The notes: generated from the letters alone by a model not told the origin. A stretch of 64,000 nucleotides of DNA from Mesorhizobium sp. CA14 (GCF_020165195.1 NZ_JAIUHR010000002.1:124001-188000); one strand, 5' to 3'; positions 45,038 to 54,173 are shown, counted from the stretch's first letter. Program-made: numbers and translations.

Positions 45038-45574
45038 CTATTCCGTCCTGATCCGCATTTCCACGCGGCGGTTCACCGGGTCGTAGGGATTGGCGACGCG
45101 CGGGTGCGACTTGCCGAGGCCGATCGCTTCGAGCCGCGCCGATTCAACGCCGTTCGCTTCGAGGAAGGCGGCCACCGATTGCGCTCTCCGCTGCGACAGG
45201 TCCTGGTTGTAGCGATCCGTGCCGGTCGCGTCGGTGTGGCCTTCGACGACGAAGCTGAACGTGCTCAGCCGATTGTCCTTCAGCGCCTTGGCGAACTCGT
45301 CCAGCTCCTTGCGCGCGGTCTGGTCGAGTTGGGCCGAGTCCAGGGCAAAATTGATCATCATGTCGAGCCCGGCCTTCTGGGGCGGTGCCTCGTTCTTCTC
45401 CGCCTTGCTCTTGCACTCTTCCTCCGTGCCGACGCAGATGCCGCGCGACGCGCCGAGGTTGCTCTGGCCGGCGAAGAATTTTACGATGTCTTCCGATTTC
45501 TGAAGCGGATCGGCGTAAACGTGCGTTGAAAAAAGCACGGCCGCCAATGCCAAGGCTGAGCTGCCCCACCGCAT
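45038..45574 (-). CDS. Exported OmpA-family protein
   Basis: A 178-residue protein with a signal peptide (MRWGSSALALAAVLFSTHVYA) and a C-terminal OmpA domain: INFALDSAQLD, VVEGHTDATGTDRYNQ, LSQRRAQSVAAFL and NRRVEMRI, with the expected peptidoglycan-binding Asp and Arg. Two cysteines (in GICVGTEEECK) could pair. The start is ATG 45574, eight bases after AGGAG; a GTG three codons earlier overlaps that site and is unlikely. It probably tethers something to the cell wall. It stands alone near the T6SS; involvement is only by proximity. Confidence 0.85.
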   Translation of the reverse strand: MRWGSSALALAAVLFSTHVYADPLQKSEDIVKFFAGQSNLGASRGICVGTEEECKSKAEKNEAPPQKAGLDMMINFALDSAQLDQTARKELDEFAKALKDNRLSTFSFVVEGHTDATGTDRYNQDLSQRRAQSVAAFLEANGVESARLEAIGLGKSHPRVANPYDPVNRRVEMRIRTE

Positions 45575-45584
45575 GACCGTCACT

Positions 45585-45612
45585 CCTGTTTGAACGGGCC
45601 TGTTTGAACGGG
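45585..45612. repeat. Perfect 14-bp tandem duplication in the leader of the OmpA-type gene
   Basis: CCTGTTTGAACGGG occurs at 45585-45598 and is repeated directly at 45599-45612. It lies immediately upstream of the OmpA-type gene's ribosome binding site on the opposite strand. Confidence 0.85.
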
Positions 45613-45766
45613 TTTTCGCTGGCGCGGACTATATCAAATCTTGAAACGATTGTCTGTGAACAAGCGCACGTTGCGAATGGCTGCGGCCTGCTAGAGGTTG
45701 GGGCTTGACCGCCGCTTAGCCGCGGGTTTCAGTGCTATTTGTGCCGGTGCTCGGGGTGTGGCAGCG

Positions 45767-46327
45767 ATGGCCAATGAACTCGGATACAGAACGGCGAGGG
45801 ATCTGTTTCTTGCCTGTCCCGCGATCGCCCGGGACATGAAATCGCCAGCCGCCGCCCAACCCCCGTTGGAATTCTGCCGCGCCTTGCTCGCCGGGCGCGT
45901 GCCGGAGGAAGCCGTCACATTTTGTGCCTACCTTCTGCCGGAGCGCGCAGCGGTCTGGTGGGGACATGAATGTCTGAGCAATGTCGCCGAGCTCCTTGCC
46001 GAAAGGGATCTCGAGTTGCTCGCTCTCGTCAATGACTGGGTGGGCGAGCCTGGCAATCCCCGCCATCGGGCAGCGCTCAGCAGCGCCGTCGGTCCGTCGC
46101 CAGCGACGCCGGCTGCATGGATTGCCCTGTCTGCGGCGTGGCGTGACCCGACCTTCGATATGCTGTCGACCGGATTTCCCGCCGCCCACGCCGTCAATGC
46201 CGGGATCCTGGCGGGGCTGGCCCGCGTCTCGACCGCGGACCGCTTTGGCGTGCTTTCGGCCTTCGTCGAAATGGGCATCCAGATGGTGGAGATGGAGGCG
46301 CAGCGCCAATCGGTCGACGCGTATTAG
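45767..46327 (+). CDS. DUF6931-like protein
   Basis: A 186-residue cytoplasmic protein: TARDLFLACPAIARDM at the start, then FCRALLAGRVPEEAVTFCAYLLPERAAVWWGHEC, when read across its blocks, and a helical C-terminus (AWRDPTFDML). This matches the DUF6931 type seen near rhizobial T6SS and FHA genes. There is no signal peptide. ATG 45767 is preferred because the residues upstream are not family-like. Function unknown. It is divergent from the OmpA-type gene. Confidence 0.65.
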   Translation: MANELGYRTARDLFLACPAIARDMKSPAAAQPPLEFCRALLAGRVPEEAVTFCAYLLPERAAVWWGHECLSNVAELLAERDLELLALVNDWVGEPGNPRHRAALSSAVGPSPATPAAWIALSAAWRDPTFDMLSTGFPAAHAVNAGILAGLARVSTADRFGVLSAFVEMGIQMVEMEAQRQSVDAY

Positions 46328-46373
46328 ACTAGGGCTTTTCGCCGGACAGGACCGGAACGTCTCTAATCCACGG

Positions 46374-46772
46374 TCATTTGCAGCCGCCTTGCGCCCACCT
46401 GGCCAAAGCGACCTTGAAGCGGGTGCCAAGTGATGCTGTAGGCGCAGCACGGAAACGTCGTTGGCGGTGAAATTCTTCGCCTGCTCGCAGAGCCGCGTCT
46501 CGTTCTACTCGTGACAGCCGTCGCAGTGCTTGCCCTGCCAGACCGATTTGTCGAGGCCTTCGACCGGACTGAAAAGCAGCTCTCCCTTGATCAACTGGGC
46601 TATGCTCTTGCCGTCGATCGCTGTGTATTTGCCAGAATGCGGCGAACTCGAGCATGGGAACGCCCCGCTAGGACAACCATCTCGATAACGGCACGTGACC
46701 CGGGCATAGAGCACCTGCCCTTGTTTGGCGAGCGGTTCCAGCGGGCTCGATAAGTGGCCCTCCCGCGGCTAT
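46374..46772 (-). pseudogene. Decayed gene fragment encoding a CxxCH protein
   Basis: A minus-strand frame reads PLEPLAKQGQVLYARVTC, then HSGKYTAIDGK, then VWQGKHCDGCHE, and meets TAG at 46505-46507. Beyond the TAG the same frame stays protein-like (NETRLCEQAKNFTANDV), and after a shift near 46420-46435 another frame ends LGTRFKVALARWAQGGCK. TAG probably replaced a Trp codon. Both a nonsense change and a frameshift, with no start codon, mark a relic. It may derive from a C-terminal region of a caspase-type or Sel1 protein like the one downstream; that is a guess. Confidence 0.6.
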
Positions 46773-46779
46773 CGAGTGC

Positions 46780-47067
46780 TCATCCCCAGCCACCTCCGCC
46801 GCCTCCACCGCTGCCCCCGCTACCGCCTCCGCCGCCTATCGGTGCAATGACAGGCGCGGTTTCGGTCTGAACGGGCTTGATCAGTTTCTTGGCGGTGACT
46901 TTCTTGCGCTCGACGACTTTTGGCGCGGTCGTCGTGCGAACAGCCTTCGTCCTGTGCTTCTCCGTCGGGGCCGGCTCGACCCTGGGCGTCACGGTCGTGC
47001 AGCCTGCGACCGCGAGAGCACCGGATAGGATTGTTGCGACGATTGCGTGTTTCGATGCCCAGCCCAC
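46780..47067 (-). CDS. Small lipoprotein with basic middle and glycine tail
   Basis: A 95-residue protein. The start is GTG at 47065-47067, seven bases after AGGAGG; an ATG nearby is out of frame. A signal region ends in the lipobox AVAGC, followed by a Thr/Pro/Lys-rich segment (KAVRTTTAPKVVERKKV) and a C-terminal run of mostly glycine ending GGGWG. The basic stretch could contact peptidoglycan or nucleic acid. No family recognised. It follows the caspase-like gene by 19 nt on the same strand, so the two are probably co-transcribed. Confidence 0.6.
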   Translation of the reverse strand: MGWASKHAIVATILSGALAVAGCTTVTPRVEPAPTEKHRTKAVRTTTAPKVVERKKVTAKKLIKPVQTETAPVIAPIGGGGGSGGSGGGGGGGWG

Positions 47068-47086
47068 AACATTGCCTCCTTGCTGA

Positions 47087-49636
47087 TCAGAACAGGTCCC
47101 GTCGCGGATTGGCTTGTTCCCAGACCGCCCTGGCCGTCTTGACCAGTTGATCGTCCAACGAGCCATCCGCCGAAATCTTGGATTTGAGTTCTCCACGCAT
47201 CTGTTTCAGAGCCGCTGTCTTCGCCTTGGCTCCAAATTTCGCGAGCGTCGCCTTTGCGTCCGGAATCTCGTTGCGAAGATCGAGCGCGGCCGCGAAAGCA
47301 AGATAGCGCGCGGCCACCGCCTGGTCCGCCTTGTCGCCTCTTTGCATCTCCAGCGCCGCGCGATCATATGCAGCCGACTGATCGCCGCGATCGGTCGCCA
47401 GCTCGAACAGCCTTTGCGCTTCTGCCAAATCCTGCTGCACGCCGACACCGTCCCTGTACATGCGTGCAAGGCTGCCGGGGGCATAGGGCTGGCCGAGATC
47501 CATCGACTTCTGGAACAGCGTGAGTGCGGTCTTGGGGTCCTTCTCGACCCCGATGCCGGCGAGATAATTGCGGCCAAGCAGATTCATCGAATACATGTCC
47601 TGCCGCTCGACGCCAGCCTTGAGGAAGGCCACGGCGCGAGCCGGATCGGCCGGCACGCCGTTGCGGCCTTCGGTGAAGATCGCCGCAAGGTCGTTCATCG
47701 CATAGGTATGGCCCATCGCCGCCGCTTTGAGCAGCAGGTCAAGCCCCTTGCCGGTGTCGCGATCGACGCCGTAGCCGTTGAACAAGGCGCGGCCCCATGA
47801 GGTCATTCCATAGGGGTCGCCCTTGTCGGACGCTGCCGCGTAGAAAATGTTGGCCTGCTTGCGGTTGGCGGGCATACCGGTGCCGGTCGCGTTGAGGTAG
47901 CCGAGCTCGAACACCGCGCGGACATGCCCCTTGTCGGCAGCCTTCTGGATGGACTTCTTCGCTTCCTCGACCTTGCCGGCGGCGAGCAGCGCGCGGCCGA
48001 GTTCGTAGTGGAAGCGCGCGACGTCGGGATAGGCCTTCACCGCCGCCCGGCAGGCCTCCACCGCGCCGGCGCCGATCTCGTTCGGCAGCAGGCCGGGGAC
48101 GACGCCCTGCAGGTCCAAGGGTTCGCCTGCCTGCGTGTCGCAAGGGTCGACGCTCGGGGAAAGCTTCATCGTCGCCGGCTTCGATGACGTGTTGTCAGCC
48201 GTGATCTCGAAGCCGACGATCAAGGGCTTTGCGGCGCCTATCTGCGGTTCATAGCGCAGTTGATCGACTTCATTGGCCATCAGGCTCGATTGGGGCGACA
48301 AGGTCCGGTCCGGTAGGGACAGCGTCCCGGTTGCCGGATAGCTCGCGAGCTTCACGCTGACGCCCGAATCCTTGGTCGGGACATCCAGCTTCAGCGGCAC
48401 GGGGCCGACACCGACCGGAATCTTGACGTCGCGGTTCTCGATCGCCTCGGCGGCGCCGGCGATGTGGATGCCGCGCTCCACCACCTCCTGCTTCTGTTCG
48501 GACTCCAGCGAGGCCACGAGTTGCTTGCCCGCGGCACCCTCGCCATTCTTGACCCGGAACACCAGTATGCCCTGCGATCCGCCGCCCCATTCGTCATGCG
48601 CGGCATAGGCCAGCATATCGACCTGATCCTCGGCGTCGGCGCCCTTCGGCACATCCATCGCGAGTCGCGGCAGATCCTTGCCGTCTATCGGCTCGCCCGT
48701 TGCCACCGGCTTACCGTCCAGGATCAGACGCCCCAGTGCCGGCGGCCTTTCGATGCTGATGGTGACCGCGCCGCCGTCGACATCGACCGGAACCGGCAGG
48801 TCGAGCGCGACCGGTCCGACGCCCGAGGGCACGGTCTTTTCCAGCACCGGCGGCAAAGCCGGCCGGTTGGCGCGGCGCATCAGCACCACCTCGTCGATCA
48901 GCGAGGAATTCTCCCACGGAACCTGCGCGCCCTTGGTGGCCTCGACCACGTCGCGGCGGACGGCCGCCATGACCGAGCGTATCTCCTGGTTCGGCGCCAG
49001 TGCGCGGCGGGAGAAGGCGGATGAAAACGGGCTGAGATCGCCGGACCCGTCATAGGCGACGGCGCCGGGTTCCGTGGCGAAGGCGATCAGCGTGTTCAGC
49101 GAGCTTTTCACCTGCGCAAGGCCAGTGTCGCCGGCCGCGATCAACTGGTCGCGCAGCCAGTAATCCTTGCGCGGGAACGGGTTGTTGCGGCAGGCGTCGA
49201 GGATGATGACCTGAATCTTCGATTTGGCGCGCAATTGCTGAAGGACGTCGTCCAGTTTGACCGCCTGGACCTCGATGTCGGCCGCATTCTTGAGCGACGC
49301 GTCGACCGGGATCAGGAAATTCTCGCCGCCGATCTGAAAGCCGTGGCCGGAATAGTAGACGACCGCCAGATCGGCGCCGTCCGCCGCCGCGAGATAATTG
49401 CGGAACTCCTTTTCGAACTGGAGCTTGGTGAGGTCCTTGGCGACGAACACATCGAAGCCGGCCAACCGGAACGTGCTCGACACGTCTTCCGCATCCTTGT
49501 CCGGATTCTTCAGGGCCGGGATTTCGCGGTATTCGGAATTGCCGATGACAAGCGCAACCCTTCGATCGGCGTGCGCCTGCACAGTCGTGAGGCCCACGAG
49601 GATCAAGGCTGCAATCAGCGCGCAGCATCGCAGCAT
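47087..49636 (-). CDS. Secreted caspase-like (peptidase C14) protein with Sel1-type repeats
   Basis: An 849-residue exported protein: signal peptide to about residue 23, then a caspase p20-like domain (about 25-260) with the catalytic pair intact, His98 in YYSGHGF and Cys149 in ILDACRNNPF. A middle beta-rich region (about 275-495) has two similar halves, each with PVPVDVDGG- or VGPVPLKLD-like strands. The C-terminal 300 residues are Sel1/TPR-like repeats (GMTSWGRALFNGYGVDRD, YSMNLLGRNYLAGIGVEKD, SLARMYRDGVGVQQD). Bacterial caspase homologues process proteins or act in cell death; the target here is unknown. Confidence 0.9.
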   Translation of the reverse strand: MLRCCALIAALILVGLTTVQAHADRRVALVIGNSEYREIPALKNPDKDAEDVSSTFRLAGFDVFVAKDLTKLQFEKEFRNYLAAADGADLAVVYYSGHGFQIGGENFLIPVDASLKNAADIEVQAVKLDDVLQQLRAKSKIQVIILDACRNNPFPRKDYWLRDQLIAAGDTGLAQVKSSLNTLIAFATEPGAVAYDGSGDLSPFSSAFSRRALAPNQEIRSVMAAVRRDVVEATKGAQVPWENSSLIDEVVLMRRANRPALPPVLEKTVPSGVGPVALDLPVPVDVDGGAVTISIERPPALGRLILDGKPVATGEPIDGKDLPRLAMDVPKGADAEDQVDMLAYAAHDEWGGGSQGILVFRVKNGEGAAGKQLVASLESEQKQEVVERGIHIAGAAEAIENRDVKIPVGVGPVPLKLDVPTKDSGVSVKLASYPATGTLSLPDRTLSPQSSLMANEVDQLRYEPQIGAAKPLIVGFEITADNTSSKPATMKLSPSVDPCDTQAGEPLDLQGVVPGLLPNEIGAGAVEACRAAVKAYPDVARFHYELGRALLAAGKVEEAKKSIQKAADKGHVRAVFELGYLNATGTGMPANRKQANIFYAAASDKGDPYGMTSWGRALFNGYGVDRDTGKGLDLLLKAAAMGHTYAMNDLAAIFTEGRNGVPADPARAVAFLKAGVERQDMYSMNLLGRNYLAGIGVEKDPKTALTLFQKSMDLGQPYAPGSLARMYRDGVGVQQDLAEAQRLFELATDRGDQSAAYDRAALEMQRGDKADQAVAARYLAFAAALDLRNEIPDAKATLAKFGAKAKTAALKQMRGELKSKISADGSLDDQLVKTARAVWEQANPRRDLF

Positions 49637-50004
49637 GGCAAAATTCCTAACTGCTATTCATCCTGTCGGCCACAAGAACGCAGCTTGCGGCATCGTGGTC
49701 TGTTAAAGACTTCACAATCTGCCAAGACGGCAAGGAGACGCGCCTGCCGATGGCAAGACAGATCGCATATCCAATAGACTGCTAAAATAACTCAGAGGCC
49801 CGGTCGCCGCAATGACCTGGGCAAGCGCATCGCCGCCGTTCGGCGCAGGACTGCCATCAGCGAGCCATGCCTCCGCGCAGCGCTGCCTGTCTGTGACGCC
49901 ACAGCGTTTCATGGAAACGGCGAAACCGCCCTATCTTTTTTTTTGCAATTCCGGGCGGAAGGCTACGGCGAACCGCCGAGCCCAAGCCGGCGCTCTTTCC
50001 TGGG
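49637..50004. other. Gap between the accessory T6SS genes and the ectoine region
   Basis: A 368-bp stretch that should contain the promoter of the caspase-like gene. A T-run (nine T near 49936-49944) lies toward the right end. No ORF with plausible composition, RNA gene or repeat was found. Confidence 0.4.
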
Positions 50005-51102
50005 TCAGGCGCCGCTCCACATCGCGTCCGGCACCACCACCAGCTTGCCGACGAAATCCTTGCCCATGAAGTCCGTCTGGGCGCGGTGGAAATCCGATAG
50101 TTTGTAGACGCCGCCGACCAGCGGCCTGATCTTCTTTTCCTCGATGTAGCGGACGATGCGGCGGAAATCGGCGCGCGTGCCCTGGCTCGAGCCGTGTAGC
50201 TGGAGCTGCTTCAAATACATGGTGCGGAGGTCCAACTGCACGACCGGGCCGGCAATGGCGCCGGCCGTGGTGTAGCGGCCTTCGGGCCGCAGGATGCGTA
50301 AGAGGTCGTTGAAGATGGCGCCGCCGACGAGGTCGGCCACCACGTCTATGGGCTGGCCATTCGTCGCTTCGTTGACGGCGGTGAGCAGGTCGGCCACGCC
50401 GCGCGTGATCACCTTCTCGGCGCCGATGTCGAGCACCGCCTGTTCCTTGCCCTTGCCGACGACGGCGTAGGGGATGGCGCCGCGCGCCCTTGCCAGTTGC
50501 ACGATGCCGGAGCCGACACCGCCGGAGGCGCCGGTGACCAGCACACGCTCGCCGGCCTTCAGGCCCGCGCGCTCCAGCATCTGCTCGCCGGTGAGATAGG
50601 CGCAGCAGAAGGTGGCGAGCTCGACATCGCTGAGATCGGTGTCGACGACATGTGCGTTCTCGGCCGGCAGCGCCTGGTATTCGGCATAACCGCCGTCACG
50701 GCCGTGGCCCATATAGTCGATGTCGGCCAGCGAATCGTCGTCGCGGTTGTAGATCGAGAAGTCGACTATGACGCGCTCGCCGATGCGCTCCGCGGGCACG
50801 CCGTCGCCGACGGCGACGATCGTGCCCACCGTGTCGGTGCCCTGGATGCGCGGAAAGGTCAGCGTGTTGCCTTGCCGGCGCCAGGTAGACACCGCCCCGG
50901 CATCTTCCTCCGTGCCATAGGCGCCCTGGCGCACCCAGACATCGGTATTGTTCATGCCGCAGGCGCTGACCTTGACCAGCACCTCGCCGGCGGCCGGCGC
51001 GGGTACGTTCACATCGGTGCGGTAGACGAGCTTCTCCAGGCCGCCATGGCCCGTAAGCTGCACGGCGGCCATGGTGGCGGGAACGGTGGGATAGGACTTC
51101 AT
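50005..51102 (-). CDS. Medium-chain dehydrogenase/quinone oxidoreductase family protein
   Basis: A 365-residue MDR-superfamily oxidoreductase. An N-terminal GroES-like domain (VLVKVSACGMNNTDVWVRQG) precedes a Rossmann domain with GASGGVGSGIVQLARARGA and PIDVVADLVGG. It probably uses NADPH and an aldehyde, quinone or alcohol. ATG 51102 follows GGAAG. It lies downstream of doeD on the same strand but is separated by a 129-bp palindromic repeat, so co-transcription is uncertain. A role in ectoine or hydroxyectoine turnover is possible but unproven. Confidence 0.8.
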   Translation of the reverse strand: MKSYPTVPATMAAVQLTGHGGLEKLVYRTDVNVPAPAAGEVLVKVSACGMNNTDVWVRQGAYGTEEDAGAVSTWRRQGNTLTFPRIQGTDTVGTIVAVGDGVPAERIGERVIVDFSIYNRDDDSLADIDYMGHGRDGGYAEYQALPAENAHVVDTDLSDVELATFCCAYLTGEQMLERAGLKAGERVLVTGASGGVGSGIVQLARARGAIPYAVVGKGKEQAVLDIGAEKVITRGVADLLTAVNEATNGQPIDVVADLVGGAIFNDLLRILRPEGRYTTAGAIAGPVVQLDLRTMYLKQLQLHGSSQGTRADFRRIVRYIEEKKIRPLVGGVYKLSDFHRAQTDFMGKDFVGKLVVVPDAMWSGA

Positions 51103-51125
51103 AGATGTTACTTCCAACTGTGCAG

Positions 51126-51254
51126 GTTGGCGCTGCCCCTCACCCTCTCCCCGTGAAAGACGGGGAGAGGGGTTCGCCGACGCCGGAGCTTGTCCCTTCT
51201 CCCCGTCCTTTACGGGGAGAAGATGCCGGCAGGCGGATGAGGGGCAGCGCCAAC
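51126..51254. repeat. Composite palindromic repeat element, copy 1
   Basis: A 129-bp element bounded by a perfect 17-bp inverted repeat (GTTGGCGCTGCCCCTCA at 51126-51142, complement at 51238-51254). Inside are two hairpins: CCTCTCCCCGT/ACGGGGAGAGG (51144-51170) and CTTCTCCCCGT/ACGGGGAGAAG (51196-51222). Related copies occur at 54324 and 58327. It sits between the dehydrogenase and doeD. Confidence 0.85.
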
Positions 51255-51263
51255 GACCAAAAA

Positions 51264-52643
51264 TCAGAGAGCTGAGAGCACGCTGTTCACGGCGTCGGCG
51301 GTCTTTGCGACGATGATGTCGGCTTCCTCGCGCGTCAGGCAGAGCGGCGGCGCGAAACCAAGGATGTCGCCCTGCGGCATGGCGCGGCCGATGACGCCGC
51401 TGGCGGCAAGCGCGGTAGCGATCTGCGGCCCCACTTTAAGCGCCGGATCGAAGAAGACGCGATCGTCGCGATCTTTCACGAACTCGATCGCGGCCAGCAT
51501 GCCGTCGCCACGCACCTCGCCGATGTGCTTATGGCCACCAACGGCCTTGGCAAGCTCGGCTCGGAAGTAAGCTCCGGTCTCGCCGGCGTTCCGCACCAGA
51601 TCCATCTCGTCGATCAGCTCGAGATTGGCCACACCCGCGGCAACGCAGATCGGGTGCGCCGAATAGGTCCAGCCATGGCCGAGCGAGCCGAGCTTGTCGG
51701 AACCCTTGACCAGCACCTGCCAGACCTTGTCGGAAACGATAACGCCGGAAAGCGGCGCATAGGCCGAGGTCAGGCCCTTGGCGATGGTGATCAGGTCCGG
51801 CTTGATGCCGTAATGGTCGGAGCCGAACATCGTGCCGAGACGGCCGAAGCCGGTCACCACTTCGTCGGCGACGAGCAACACGTCGTATTTGTTGAGCACG
51901 GCCTGGATCTTTGCCCAATATCCGGCCGGCGGCGGAACGATGCCGCCGGTGCCGAGGATCGGCTCGCCGATGAAGGCCGCGACTGTGTCGGGACCTTCGG
52001 CCAGGATCATCTCTTCCAGCTTGTCGGCGCAATATTGCGAGAACTGCTCCTCGCTTATCGAGCGGTCGGCATGGCGGAAATAATAGGGCGCCTCGGTATG
52101 CAGGATCGGCGCGCGCGGCAGGTCGAAGGCGTTGTGGAACAGCTCGAGCCCGGTCAGCGACCCGGTCATCACGCCCGAGCCGTGATAGCCGCGCCAGCGC
52201 GAGATGATCTTCTTCTTCTCCGGCCGCCCGAGGACGTTGTTGTAGTACCAGATCAGCTTGATGTTGGTCTCGTTGGCATCGGAACCCGAGAGGCCGAAAT
52301 AGACTCGGCTCATGCCTTTCGGCGCGCGGTCGATGATCATCTTGGCCAAAGTGATCGAGGCCTCTGTGCCATGCCCCACATAGGCATGGTAATAGGCGAG
52401 GTTCCTGGCCTGCTCGGCGATGGCATCGGCGATCTTCTGACGGCCATAGCCGACATTGACGCAATAGAGGCCGGCGAAGGCATCGATGCTCTTCTTGCCA
52501 CTGTTGTCCCAGACAGTGACGCCTTCGCCGCCGGCCATGATGCGGGCCGGCGATTCACCACGCGCATGCGTGCCCATATGCGTCGAGGGATGGAAGAAGT
52601 GGTCGCGATCCCAAGCCGAGAGTTCGTTGGATTGTTCGAGCAT
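51264..52643 (-). CDS. doeD: Diaminobutyrate transaminase DoeD
   Basis: A 459-residue class-III PLP aminotransferase. It has YVGHGTEASITLAKMI, the cofactor-binding VLLVADEVVTGFGRLG, and Lys in TIAKGLTSAYAPL as the likely PLP Schiff-base residue. In ectoine catabolism DoeD converts L-2,4-diaminobutyrate to aspartate beta-semialdehyde. Identity as DoeD rests on position next to doeC, doeX, enuR and ehu/eut; by sequence alone it could be another omega-aminotransferase. Start ATG 52643 has AGGAG. It follows doeC by 36 nt. Confidence 0.88.
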   Translation of the reverse strand: MLEQSNELSAWDRDHFFHPSTHMGTHARGESPARIMAGGEGVTVWDNSGKKSIDAFAGLYCVNVGYGRQKIADAIAEQARNLAYYHAYVGHGTEASITLAKMIIDRAPKGMSRVYFGLSGSDANETNIKLIWYYNNVLGRPEKKKIISRWRGYHGSGVMTGSLTGLELFHNAFDLPRAPILHTEAPYYFRHADRSISEEQFSQYCADKLEEMILAEGPDTVAAFIGEPILGTGGIVPPPAGYWAKIQAVLNKYDVLLVADEVVTGFGRLGTMFGSDHYGIKPDLITIAKGLTSAYAPLSGVIVSDKVWQVLVKGSDKLGSLGHGWTYSAHPICVAAGVANLELIDEMDLVRNAGETGAYFRAELAKAVGGHKHIGEVRGDGMLAAIEFVKDRDDRVFFDPALKVGPQIATALAASGVIGRAMPQGDILGFAPPLCLTREEADIIVAKTADAVNSVLSAL

Positions 52644-52679
52644 CTTTTTTCTCCTTGTTCGGATCCTGCCGGCGCTCGC

Positions 52680-54173
52680 TCAGGCGACATCCAGGCAAAG
52701 GTATTTCAAATCGGTGAAGGCTTCGAGGCCGTGGCGCGAGCCCTCGCGGCCGATGCCGGATTGCTTGACGCCGCCGAAGGGGATCGGCGCGCCGGTGATC
52801 TTGACCCGGTTGATCGCGACCATGCCGTATTCCAGGGCGCGGCCCATGCGCGCCTGGCGCGCGCCGTTTTCGGTGACGACATAGGCGACCAAGCCGTATT
52901 CCGTGGCATTGGCCCGGGCGACGACTTCCGCCTCGTCGTCGAACGGCGTCACAGCCGCCACAGGGCCGAAGGTTTCTTCGTGCATGATCAGCGCTTCGTC
53001 CGGCACATCGGCGAGCAGCGTCGGCTGATAGAACAGCGGGCCGGCCGCGTGACGCTTGCCCCCGGTCAGGCAGCGCGCGCCGTGGGTGAGTGCATCGGCG
53101 ACTTGCTCCTCGATCTTCTTGACCGCACGCTCATGCATCAGCGGTCCGATATCGGCGTCTGTCGATAGACCATTGCCGATGCGGAGTTGCTCGATACGGC
53201 GCGCGAAAGCGGCGCAGAAGCGATCATAGATCGGCCGCTGCACATAGATGCGGTTGGCGGCGAGGCAATCCTGGCCGGAAGTGGCGAATTTGGCATCGAG
53301 CGCGATCGTGACGGCCCTGTCGATGTCGGCGTCGTCGAAGACGATCAACGGCGCATGGCCGCCGAGCTCCATGACTAGCCGCTTCATCGTCGGCGCGCTC
53401 TGCGCGGCGATCAGCCGGCCGACTTCGGTCGAACCGGTGAAGCTCATGGCGCGGACCCGCGCATCGGCGCACATCGCGCCAACGATGGTGCGCGCATCAC
53501 CCGTGATGACGTTGAAGACGCCTGCCGGCAGCCCGGCGCGCTCGCCGAGCTCAGCCAGCGCCAGGGCCGACAACGGGGTCTCCGAGGACGGATGCGCCAC
53601 CACCGTGCAGCCGGCAGCGAGCGCCGCGGCCGCCTTGCGGGTGAGCATGGCCGACGGAAAATTCCACGGCGTCACGACGCCGACCACGCCGAGCGGTTCT
53701 CGGCGCACCGACATCTCGGCATTCGGCAGATGGCTGGTGACGCTTTCGGCGTTGAGGCGTTTTGCTTCCTCGGCATACCACTCGACAAAGGACGCGGCGT
53801 AGTCGATCTCGCCAAGCGATTCCTTCAATGGCTTGCCCTGCTCGAGCGTCATCAGCAGCGCCAGATCGTCCTTGGCGGCGACGATCAGATCGAACCATTT
53901 TCGCAGGATTTTCGAGCGCTCCTGCGGCAGGAGTGCACGCCACGCAGGAAACGCACGGGATGCTGCGTCGATCGCCTTCGTCGTTTGGGCGGCATCGAGC
54001 GCGGCAACAAAGGCGACGGTGGCTCCGGTCGCAGGATCGGTGACTTCAAAACTTGCCGCCGCTTCGCTCGCCGTCCAGTGGCCATCGACATAGGCGAGCG
54101 CGCGCAGCAGCCGGCGATCGGCGAGGCGGTCGAGCGCGTCATGGTGGTTGGTACGAGCAAAATGCGCGGACAT
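52680..54173 (-). CDS. doeC: Aspartate-semialdehyde dehydrogenase DoeC (ALDH family)
   Basis: A 497-residue NAD(P)-dependent aldehyde dehydrogenase of the succinate-semialdehyde type. It shows VVTPWNFPSAMLTRK, FTGSTEVGRLIAAQSA, the catalytic Glu in VMELGGHAPLIVF and the catalytic Cys in TSGQDCLAANR. In the ectoine pathway DoeC oxidises aspartate semialdehyde to aspartate, closing the route after DoeD. GGGAGA precedes ATG 54173. It is separated from doeX by a palindromic repeat element. Confidence 0.88.
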   Translation of the reverse strand: MSAHFARTNHHDALDRLADRRLLRALAYVDGHWTASEAAASFEVTDPATGATVAFVAALDAAQTTKAIDAASRAFPAWRALLPQERSKILRKWFDLIVAAKDDLALLMTLEQGKPLKESLGEIDYAASFVEWYAEEAKRLNAESVTSHLPNAEMSVRREPLGVVGVVTPWNFPSAMLTRKAAAALAAGCTVVAHPSSETPLSALALAELGERAGLPAGVFNVITGDARTIVGAMCADARVRAMSFTGSTEVGRLIAAQSAPTMKRLVMELGGHAPLIVFDDADIDRAVTIALDAKFATSGQDCLAANRIYVQRPIYDRFCAAFARRIEQLRIGNGLSTDADIGPLMHERAVKKIEEQVADALTHGARCLTGGKRHAAGPLFYQPTLLADVPDEALIMHEETFGPVAAVTPFDDEAEVVARANATEYGLVAYVVTENGARQARMGRALEYGMVAINRVKITGAPIPFGGVKQSGIGREGSRHGLEAFTDLKYLCLDVA

